A stretch of DNA of 64,000 nt from Pararoseomonas baculiformis (GTDB lineage Bacteria; Pseudomonadota; Alphaproteobacteria; Acetobacterales; Acetobacteraceae): positions 186,001 to 250,000 of the forward strand of contig NZ_JAGIZB010000005.1 in NCBI RefSeq assembly GCF_017813395.1. Reading direction: 5' to 3'. Of the stretch, positions 24,258-32,800 are shown one piece after another. The translations under genes were made by a program, and so were the position numbers. Positions within the stretch are counted from its first letter, which is position 1, and every line of letters starts with the position of its first letter. The notes beneath the pieces were generated by a model. It was given only the letters and a program-made list of their open reading frames with translations. It searched no databases and was not told the origin of the DNA.

Positions 24258-27200
24258 TCAGGGCGTCACCCTCAGGATGCCCCAGACGCCGCCATCGAAC
24301 ACATCCGGCATCTGGTTGCGGAACAGGTAGTCCCCGGTCACCCCGGCCGGCCCGCCGGCCTGCTCGATCACGACGTTGTAGTGCAGCGCCGGGCCGATCG
24401 CATCGCGCGAGCCCGTGGCCGGGGAGGGCGCATAGCCGGTGGCCGTGCGCACCCCCTCGATCCGCTGGGACGGCACGGTGTCCGAGGCGTAGGGCAGCAT
24501 GGACCAGTTGTGCCCATGCAGGTTGAACACGCCCGAGCGCCCATGCCCGCCGGGCTGCAGCAGGCGGAAGCGGATCTCCTGCCTCGCCTTCGCGGTGAAG
24601 ACAGGGGTGTTTGGGTCGCCACCAACCTGGCCGTTCGAGAGCGCATTCGCGAAGTTCAGGTTGCGGGTGATTTCCGGGTTCTCCCCAGGCGCGTGGCCCA
24701 GCCGCGCCCAGAAGGGCTCCGTACGGTAGTTCACGGCGGCATTGCCGGAGTCGATGGAGTCGCTCAGTCCCTTGCAACCCGTCTGGATGATGCTCTCGGG
24801 CATGCCGTCCGCATTCGTGGGCTCCAGGCCCTCGGCAGCGCCCACCGGGCAAACCGGCCTGCCGCCCGCCCGGAGGTTCAGGTCGTCCTGGAACATCAGG
24901 GTGAAGTCCCGGAACTGCCGTCCTCCCGGCAGGGTGACGGTCGCCGCCAGGCGGGTGTTGCTGTCCGTGGTCCAGGTCGCGCCCTGCGGCAGCACCACGA
25001 GCCCCGCGATCAGGCCCTTGTTGCTGTGCCGGAGCCTGTCCGCGGGCATGAGGTTGACCGCGCCGAACTCCACCGGCGTCGCGATCAGGTCGTTCGTCGC
25101 GCTCTGGGTCAGCAGGCCCGCATACCAGCGATAGGTCGTGCTGTCGCCGGGAGCGACGGTCTGCTTCACCGGGCGCGTCGTGTTCGTGGGTATCCGGTTG
25201 AGGCCGACATTCAGCCCGTCGTTCCGCGTGACATCGGTCGCGATGAGCTGCGGGTTGAGGCCCACCTCCATCGAGGGCCGGAGCTGGTTGGCGTTGAAGC
25301 GTTCCACCAGCAGCGGGAGCATGTAGAAGCCCTGGTTCGCCGGCGCGATCACCTGCTCCGCCCAATTGGCGGGCAGGCGGTTCGTCAGCGTCACCTCGAT
25401 GCAGTCGCCGGCCGCGGCGCGGAGCAGGAGCGGCTCCACCGGCACGCCCGCCTTCAGCTTGCCGCCGATCAGATCGCTGTCGAGCACATACATCGCCCCC
25501 GTGGGGTCGGTGATGGGCCCGCGCTGGCCGGCATAATTCCCGGGACGGTTGTTATAGATGATGCCCTGCGCACCGATCGCTTGGCTCGCCGCGACCGCCG
25601 ACACGGCGTAGCGCCGCATCGGCGCCCCCACGGGGCAGACGCCGTTGAAGTTGGGCAGGTTGCGCAGGTTGCCCGTGACGCCGAGCTGCACCGTCTCGCC
25701 ATTGTTCAGGCGCTGGTTACGCGGGTTGGTCGGAACCTGGTTGTTGGGCAGGGCCCTGAGATCGCCGCGCTGGTACTCATAGGCGCGCAGCAGGCCCCAG
25801 ACGCCGTGCCAGTAGCCGTCAACGCTCGCGGAGACGGAGTAGAGATGGTCCGTATGCGGCCCGATATCGCCCTCGGGGGCAACGATCGGCACTTCGAACT
25901 CGAAATGCTCCGAGATCGCCTGCATCTGGGCCGAACGCCAGCCCGAGTTCCGGTCGTGGTTGTTCATCAGCCACCGCAGCCCGCTGAAGTGGATCGGGTG
26001 CGGCTCCTCATGCGCGCCGGCCAGCATGCGGATCTGCACCCGGTCACGCCGGTACACGCGCAGGAGCGGCGTCCAGGGATCGCCGGGCTGCACGCCCGAG
26101 GTCAGCGCAGGAATGTTGCTGGGCTGGCTGTTCAGCGATGGCATCGCACGCTGCACGTCCGAGCGGAAGGCATAGGCCGGATCGCCGGCCCGGCCCGCCG
26201 CCTGAGCGCCGCGCCCGCTGCCATCCGCCCGCGCCGCGTTCGGATCATAGAGGCGCAGCGCCAGCGGCTCGTTGCGGTAGTTCACGAGGAAGGTGCCGGG
26301 ATCCTGCGCCGAGACGGCCTCCGGGCAGGGTGGCGCACCACCGCCGGGGCATGTCCTCGCTCGCTCCTGCAGATAGGGCAGCCCGATCCGCGCGCGGTGC
26401 GGCGGGTTGATGGCGCGCGACGGATCCGCCGTGGTCTGCCCGGTCGCATCAATGCCGCCGCCCGCCTCATAGGCGCTGGCGAAATCGGCGACCTGCAGGA
26501 CGAACTCGCGATAGGCATCGGCAGGATTGGCGGGGATGACATTCGCCATCCAGCTCGTCGGCCCGCCATCGGCGCGGCCCCGAGCGTTCAGCGCCCGCCC
26601 CGTCTCGGGGTGCTGCCAGCTCGTCCCCTCGGGAGCGACGACGAGAGCGGCGTAGAGGCCGTTCTGCTGGTGCGTCGAGGGGCCGAAATGGTCATGCGTG
26701 AAGACGGTGCGCAGCGCGTTGTCCCGCTTCTGCTGGTTCACGAGGCGATCGGCATACCAGCGCTGAACCGAGGTCTGCGCGCCGATCCACTCATTGTTGG
26801 GTCCGGCCCCGAAGAAGGGATGGGCGCGCGCCACGGGGCAGCGGCCATTCTCCTCGTCATCCCGGCAGGCATAACGGTACCGGATGGCGTGGATGCGCTC
26901 GCGCACCTCGGCCGGCGCCATGGTGCCGTCCTCGTAGTTCCACCCGTTCCCGCTACCGTCGGAGCTGGTGACGTCGAACTTCACGAGGTGGATATGCTGA
27001 CCGACGATGTCGGTCGGGGTACGCACCTGGTAGTCGTCGAGGCTGCTTACCGCCGGCATCAGGTTGGTGTGGTGGAATTCGATGCAGTCGCCCGAGTTGG
27101 CGCGCATCACCAGCGGTTCTGGCGCGCGGGTGCCCTGCAGCGTGGGCAGCACATCGGACCAGAGGGAGAGGAGCCGGCCCTGCGGGTAGTGCCATCCCGC

Positions 27201-29450
27201 CCGGTTGATCCTGAGATCCATCTGGAACGCCGCACCCTTGTAGACGCGCATCTGCTGCGACGCGTCCCCGCCCGTGTCGGTTACGCAGGGGTCGGCGAAG
27301 GGAGCGCCGCGCACGGGCGGGCGGCCATTGGTGATGAAGGCCCGCGGCGTGCCCTCCGGCGTCACGCTCGGATGGGCACGGCGGCTGTGGAACGCCATCG
27401 CGGCCTGCTCGATCGGAGCGCCATCCTCCGGCAGCCAGCGGATCTCGAGGGACTCGCTGATCTTGTCGAGGCTGTGGCGGCTCAGATCCGCGGTCGCCTC
27501 GCCGGCGGTCACGATATGGCGCCGCAGCCCGCCATTGTTGATCATGTCCATCGGCGGCCGCGGCGGCCTGTTACCGGCCCGGCCGGGAACGAAGAAGGGA
27601 AAGCCCGGATTGTCCTCCGCGCTGACGCCCTCGGCCAGAACGGGCTGGCCGTTCTGGATGTGCACCGGCGCCGGCAGCGGCGCGAGGGCCATGGTGGGGA
27701 TGGGGACGACCGCAGGGATGGGGGTTCCGGCCTGGATCTCGCCATCCGGCAGCGCCCGGGAAAGAGGCGCCACGCGCCCGTCAGTCTCCAGTTCCGTGCC
27801 GTGCTCGAACACGTCATGGACCCGCCACAGCCCCCACATGCCCTGCGCGAAATGCGGGTAGAGGTGGCAATGGAAGATGCTGTCGCCCACGGTCTGGTTG
27901 CGGTTGCCCGATCCGTTGAACGCGATCTCGTAGGTGTAGCCGGAACCAGGGGCGATCAGCTGGCTGTCGAGGTAGGAAGAGTTGGACTCGTCGGGGTTGT
28001 AAAGCCACTGATGCGCGTGCAGGTGGAAGATATGCGCTTCCTTGCCCATATGCACGTTCCGCATGATCACGCGGTCGCCGAGATAGCTGTTGTAGACGTT
28101 CGAGGGATCATCCGGGTAGAGCGCGCGCGTGGCCGCCGGGGCATTCGGATCCCGCTGGTTGTTGGAACCGAGCTGCGTGTTCGCGGGGTTGTCCACGACC
28201 AGCGCCGGATCGCCGCCCGCCCATGAGCTGAGGAAGAACTCCTCGTACTTGCACTCGGCGCATTGCGCCGTGGGGCCGAGCTGGAAGCGGTTGGCCAGGA
28301 TCTGCGCCCCGGCACCGTTGATGCCGTAGTTGATGCCGAAGGCGTCGCGCACGCTGTGCAGCGTGTGCCCCAGCTCGGCATCCTCGAATTGCGGGAAGGC
28401 CTGGATGGACTTCACCTCGTCATGGAACTGCAGGACGAACTCGCGGTAGGGATCCCGCCTGTCGCGCGTTCCCGAAGGTACGCCGCCCTCCGTTGTGCCC
28501 TGCATTTCCGTCGCGTTGGGCTCGAGGACGCTGTTCGCGAGGAAGGTCCCCGCCTCGAAGCGGCCACGGCCAGGCCCCGTGATGATGGCGTTGGTATCGC
28601 CATGCACGATCTTGCCGCCCTGCAGCATGGCCAGGATCGGGCGGCCGGCCAGAGGGTGCCCGGCGGGGTACACGGCATCGTAGTCGATGTCCGGATGACC
28701 CGTCGAAAGCTGGGCAAAGCTGCCATCGGCATTGCGCTTGGTGGCCCGGTCGAGATCGGCGCGGCTCAGCTGGCTGCGATACCACTCCGAGTTCCGTGGC
28801 TGGACGGCAAGGGCGCCGAACATGCCGAAGGCGGCGGAGCCGATATTGCTCTCGCCGCCCGTCTGCACGGCCGGGTTGTAGAAGCTGAAGACGCCCTCTC
28901 GCGAGGCGAGGACCCGGTAGGTCCTCGTGGCGCCCGGAGCGGCAAGGCTGGAGGCGTTGGCGCCCACATTCGCGCCGTCATCCGAGATGCCGCTTATGTA
29001 GTTCACGCCGGCCACATGCAGGCCCGCGGCGCGCGTCGCCGGCTGGTCCACAGACACGCCCGGGACCGACAGGGGCGAGGAGCCGAGCAGGTTCTGGAAT
29101 TTGATGGTCAGGCAGTCGCCGACATTGGCCCGCAGCACCAGCGGGCGCGGGCGCTTGTCCTCGCGCAGCTTCACCCGCCCGGCCGACAGGTTCTGACTGC
29201 CATCCAGGCCGACCACGTCGCCGCGGAGCGCGTAGATCATGTAGCCCGGGTGATGGGCGCCGTAGCGGTTGAACAGCACGGCCTGGTCGAGCGCGACAAC
29301 ATCGGCCGTGAGTTCCCGCTGACAGGCCACGCTCTGGGCCTGCGCCTGCGGTGCGACCATTGCGGCGACGATGAGGGTGGCAGCCACGGCTCGCGGCCCG
29401 ATTGCCGCGCCGATCCCGCGCCATGGGTTACTTGGAAACCCGTCGAACAT
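24258..29450 (-). CDS. Giant secreted multicopper oxidase (MofA/MnxG-like size class)
   Basis: About 1730 residues with a Sec signal peptide ending near APQAQAQS. It has many cupredoxin-like domains. Copper motifs: IFHLHAHQW (about residue 470), FHCHLYPHFAQGMW with the Cys-His and Met of a type 1/type 3 site (about 525), HIHLVKFD (about 817), FTHDHFGPSTHQQNG (about 915), HPIHFSGLRW (about 1150), DGYWHGVWG (about 1215) and FNLHGHNW (about 1645). Most laccases have 3 domains and about 500 residues; this size is like Mn(II) oxidases MofA (Leptothrix) and MnxG/McoA (Pseudomonas). The ATG at 29450 follows a GAGGGA site. Substrate is inferred, not shown. It heads the operon that ends in T2SS genes. 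Confidence 0.85.
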   Translation of the reverse strand: MFDGFPSNPWRGIGAAIGPRAVAATLIVAAMVAPQAQAQSVACQRELTADVVALDQAVLFNRYGAHHPGYMIYALRGDVVGLDGSQNLSAGRVKLREDKRPRPLVLRANVGDCLTIKFQNLLGSSPLSVPGVSVDQPATRAAGLHVAGVNYISGISDDGANVGANASSLAAPGATRTYRVLASREGVFSFYNPAVQTGGESNIGSAAFGMFGALAVQPRNSEWYRSQLSRADLDRATKRNADGSFAQLSTGHPDIDYDAVYPAGHPLAGRPILAMLQGGKIVHGDTNAIITGPGRGRFEAGTFLANSVLEPNATEMQGTTEGGVPSGTRDRRDPYREFVLQFHDEVKSIQAFPQFEDAELGHTLHSVRDAFGINYGINGAGAQILANRFQLGPTAQCAECKYEEFFLSSWAGGDPALVVDNPANTQLGSNNQRDPNAPAATRALYPDDPSNVYNSYLGDRVIMRNVHMGKEAHIFHLHAHQWLYNPDESNSSYLDSQLIAPGSGYTYEIAFNGSGNRNQTVGDSIFHCHLYPHFAQGMWGLWRVHDVFEHGTELETDGRVAPLSRALPDGEIQAGTPIPAVVPIPTMALAPLPAPVHIQNGQPVLAEGVSAEDNPGFPFFVPGRAGNRPPRPPMDMINNGGLRRHIVTAGEATADLSRHSLDKISESLEIRWLPEDGAPIEQAAMAFHSRRAHPSVTPEGTPRAFITNGRPPVRGAPFADPCVTDTGGDASQQMRVYKGAAFQMDLRINRAGWHYPQGRLLSLWSDVLPTLQGTRAPEPLVMRANSGDCIEFHHTNLMPAVSSLDDYQVRTPTDIVGQHIHLVKFDVTSSDGSGNGWNYEDGTMAPAEVRERIHAIRYRYACRDDEENGRCPVARAHPFFGAGPNNEWIGAQTSVQRWYADRLVNQQKRDNALRTVFTHDHFGPSTHQQNGLYAALVVAPEGTSWQHPETGRALNARGRADGGPTSWMANVIPANPADAYREFVLQVADFASAYEAGGGIDATGQTTADPSRAINPPHRARIGLPYLQERARTCPGGGAPPCPEAVSAQDPGTFLVNYRNEPLALRLYDPNAARADGSGRGAQAAGRAGDPAYAFRSDVQRAMPSLNSQPSNIPALTSGVQPGDPWTPLLRVYRRDRVQIRMLAGAHEEPHPIHFSGLRWLMNNHDRNSGWRSAQMQAISEHFEFEVPIVAPEGDIGPHTDHLYSVSASVDGYWHGVWGLLRAYEYQRGDLRALPNNQVPTNPRNQRLNNGETVQLGVTGNLRNLPNFNGVCPVGAPMRRYAVSAVAASQAIGAQGIIYNNRPGNYAGQRGPITDPTGAMYVLDSDLIGGKLKAGVPVEPLLLRAAAGDCIEVTLTNRLPANWAEQVIAPANQGFYMLPLLVERFNANQLRPSMEVGLNPQLIATDVTRNDGLNVGLNRIPTNTTRPVKQTVAPGDSTTYRWYAGLLTQSATNDLIATPVEFGAVNLMPADRLRHSNKGLIAGLVVLPQGATWTTDSNTRLAATVTLPGGRQFRDFTLMFQDDLNLRAGGRPVCPVGAAEGLEPTNADGMPESIIQTGCKGLSDSIDSGNAAVNYRTEPFWARLGHAPGENPEITRNLNFANALSNGQVGGDPNTPVFTAKARQEIRFRLLQPGGHGRSGVFNLHGHNWSMLPYASDTVPSQRIEGVRTATGYAPSPATGSRDAIGPALHYNVVIEQAGGPAGVTGDYLFRNQMPDVFDGGVWGILRVTP

Positions 29451-29839
29451 TTCTAGTCCCTCGCCTGTTGATTCTTCCGCGTATCGGTCGAACAACCTCG
29501 ACCCGTGCTTAGCAGGCCTAAATCCCAACTCGCCGTTTTCTTGAATCGTTACTTTGTTAAACTTTCGTATAACTTGAAACCCGAAGAAAAAGGGTTGCTT
29601 CGGTGACGTGCTGCAGCAATGATGAACGAAGAAGCGAGCTCATTTCCACTGCGAATTACGCGGTAGAATTCATGCAAGTTGTCAAAGATCTTTACATCGC
29701 CGCACAGAAACGGGCGAATCAACGAGTTACGAGAGGGAAGGCGAAGAGAATGCCGCGCTACAACCCGCCAAATCACGTCAACGTGAATCACCTGCCCTGC
29801 AACCGACACGCCTTCGGCATCTCTGGGGAGTTCTGAGCC
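29451..29839. other. Divergent intergenic region, 389 bases, AT-richer than its surroundings
   Basis: This is the only wide gap in the cluster and must carry promoters for both the oxidase/T2SS operon (left) and the RTX gene (right). It is visibly richer in A and T than flanking DNA, for example around 29540-29600 and 29640-29700. I see a small CCGAAG/CTTCGG inverted repeat (29581-29603) and a palindrome at 29773-29786. No promoter matched consensus well enough to call. A 77-codon frame at 29603-29836 has no convincing ribosome site. Confidence 0.6.
29773..29786. promoter_or_regulatory. Palindrome TCACGT-CA-ACGTGA upstream of the RTX gene
   Basis: A perfect 6-2-6 inverted repeat about 54 bases before the RTX start. 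Its size and place suit a repressor or activator site, but no regulator is known. Chance occurrence is possible. Confidence 0.25.
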
Positions 29840-32800
29840 GTGCCGTCACCGAGCAACTGGGGCAATTCGTTTGCCGACCTGATGGGGATCCCCGTCAACA
29901 CGCCGACCTTCGGCGCTGGCACTGTCCAGTCCAGGCCTGTCGTGGGCGACAATTCCGGCGAGAACTTCGGCATCGCCTATCTCACCACCACCACCGGCCT
30001 GCAGCCCGTCACCCGCGTGCAGTTCCAGGCCTTCGACCATGTGCTCGGCCCCATGAACGAGATCCTGCCGGGTCCGGTCGTGATGGATGATGGCTTCGGC
30101 ACCATCCTCGGTGGGCCTTCCATCGTGGGATGGGGTGATGGCTATGCCGCGGTCTGGCAGGAGCAAGCGTCGGCGGGCGGACCGATCCTGCTCAAGGCGC
30201 GCGTGACCGGTCCGGTCGGATTGCTTGGGGACGAATTCGCGCTGTCGATCCCCGGCACCCAGGCCCCGGGCTTCCGGCAGCACAGTGTTTCCATCTCGGC
30301 TTATGAAAAGGTTCTGGGCCCGGATCCGGCCGATCCGGAGCGCGACCTGGCCACGGCCGGCTTCACCGTGGTGTGGGTCGAGGAAGCCGACGGCGTTGCG
30401 CCGCGCGTGAAGATGCAGCGCTTCCAGATCGTCAACAACGATGCCGGCGAACCCCATGCGGTGGCGGCTGCCGGCCAGGATGGCGAGGCCAGCCAGGGCG
30501 CCAATGGCGTGCTGGATCTCGGCGCAGGAACCAGCCCTTCCGTGGCCGTGCTGCATGATGGCGAGACGGCCATCATCTGGATCGACCCGACCGGCCGCCT
30601 GCGCGGCGAGCTGCGGGACGCGGCCAATGGCGACGTGATCCCGCCGCCCGGCCTCCAGATGAACGACGTCCTGGGCACCCACACCGTCGCCCCGGGCCAT
30701 GCCGCACAGGTGGTTCCGCTCGGCGCAGGCAATTTCGGCGTCTTCTGGGTGGCCCCCAAGGGCGGCGGGGCCCCGGCCACCGACCTCGTCATCATGGGCC
30801 AGACCTTTGCCCTGGCGGATGGCGCGGTAACCTGGGTGCCGAGCGCCGCCAACATGATCGTCGACCTTCCCGAGGGCCCCAACGGCTATGCCGGGCACTT
30901 CAAGGCGGCCGGGCTCGGGGAGGCCAATGAAGGCGGCATCATCTCCTACGGGACGACCGATGGGCGCCTCTTCGCGCAGAACTTCGATGCCGCGGCCCTT
31001 CCGCCAATGAATGGCAGCACCGCGCTGCCGCCTCATGAGATCACCCTGGGCATCAACTCCGCCGGCGCGGGCCAGCACGGCCTCGCCAGCCTGGTCAGCG
31101 ACCGTGCCGTGCTGGTGACGCAGAACGCGTCGGGCGACATCGTCGCGCAGATCGTGGACACGCGCTCGCCCGGCCAGCACCTCGTCGGCGACCGTGTCGA
31201 CCTCAACGGCAACGGCACGATCGATGAGGTGGATGCACGGCCCGATCTCATCGTCGGCACGATCGGGAACGACCTGATCGTGGCCGACCGCGGCGACACC
31301 GAACGCAGCCGCAGTGACGACGACACGGTCCACGGCGCGCTGGGCAACGATACCCTTTATGGCGGCGGCAGCAACGACATCCTGGATGGCGGCGAGGGGA
31401 ACGATGTCGCGGCCTATCGCGGCAGCCAGGACCGCTACTCCATCACGCTGAACGGCGATGGAAGCTACACCGTCAAGGACATGCGGCTCCAGAACCGCGA
31501 CCGTGACCCGGGCCCGGACGGCCAGGACATCATCACCGATATCGAGCAGCTTGCCTTCGGCGCCTCCATCGGCACGGTGCTCGGGACCGGAGGCGCGCTG
31601 GACATCAGCAACGCCGTCCGGGTCTCGACGGAGCTGTTCGCCCAGATCCTCCCGCCCGCCCAGCACTCCGTGCCCGAGGGCACACCGCAGCCATGGGGGC
31701 TCTCCAGCACGGACGGCTTCACCGTCAATGCACCGGCCGCCAATGCCTTCCCCGATTCCTACACGGGGGCGCAGGCCGCACCCATCGCCGTGGCGATGGA
31801 GAACAGCTTCAGCTTCGTGTGGCAGTCCGGGAACAACGTCTATCTGAAAGCCTATGACCCGCTCGGCCGGCACGACACCGCGTTTGGCGGCGCCGCCCAG
31901 GTCTTCCGTCTCAGCATCGATCCGGAGGATAGCGTCACCGAGCAGGTTTCCGGCCTTGAAGCCGCAATGGCCGGCGATCTCGGCGTGGTGGCCGTGTGGC
32001 AGGAGAGCGATGGTGCCGGTGGCGCGAGCGTCATCAAGGGCCGCCTGAGCTCGGCGGTCGGTGGCGTGACGGGCGCTGGCGAATTCCAGGCGGATGCGCC
32101 GGCCGCCGGCCGCTCGCAGCGGGATGCCGCGGTGGTCGGCTACGAGATCGTGGATGCCGCCAACGACACGATCGAGTTCGGCTTCAACCTCGTCTATACG
32201 GAGGCGTCCGGCACGGGCAGCTCCGGACGCATCCTGCTCGACCGCTTCGTCATCCCGGTGGATGCCACCGGGCTGGAGCAGGCGCCGGTCTCCCGCCCTG
32301 TGAACGGGACGGATACCGGCCAGTTCGTCATTGCCGAGAACGGCCGGAATGCTGACATCACCGTCCTGCATGACGGCGAGATGATCGTCAGCTATGTGGA
32401 CGGAACCGATCTGAAGGTGGCGGTCCTCACCACGGTCACCGACGCGAGCGGCAATACGACCTTCGAGAACATGGTCACCACCGGGTCGCTGGGAACGGTT
32501 CCCGCCGGGGTGAAGCCCCAGGTGGCCAGCCTGACCACAGCCTTCCTGGTGGCCTACACTGACGCTTCAGGGGCCATCCGCGCCCATGTGATGGCACCGG
32601 GGGGCGGGGGCTGGACTATCACGGCCAGCATCGCACCCATCCCTCTGCCTGCGGGCGCCACGGGCGTCTTCCAGATCAGCCCGACGGCTGAGGATGACTT
32701 CGGCACCGGCTTCGCCATCTACTACGAGGTGGGTGGGGGCGCCGGAACCAGTTCCATCCGCGGCCAGGTCTATGGCTATGATGCCAAGCCGATCGGCGGC

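Noticed and set aside
24213-28226. 1337-codon open frame on the plus strand opposite the multicopper oxidase
   Set aside because: It is an antisense shadow caused by GC-rich codon bias. The protein has no domains, is Arg/His/Gly-rich and lacks a ribosome site, while the minus frame has signal peptide and copper motifs.
29603-29836. 77-codon plus-strand frame in the divergent gap
   Set aside because: GTG start without a ribosome site, unlike-coding composition, and no recognisable features; kept only as intergenic DNA.
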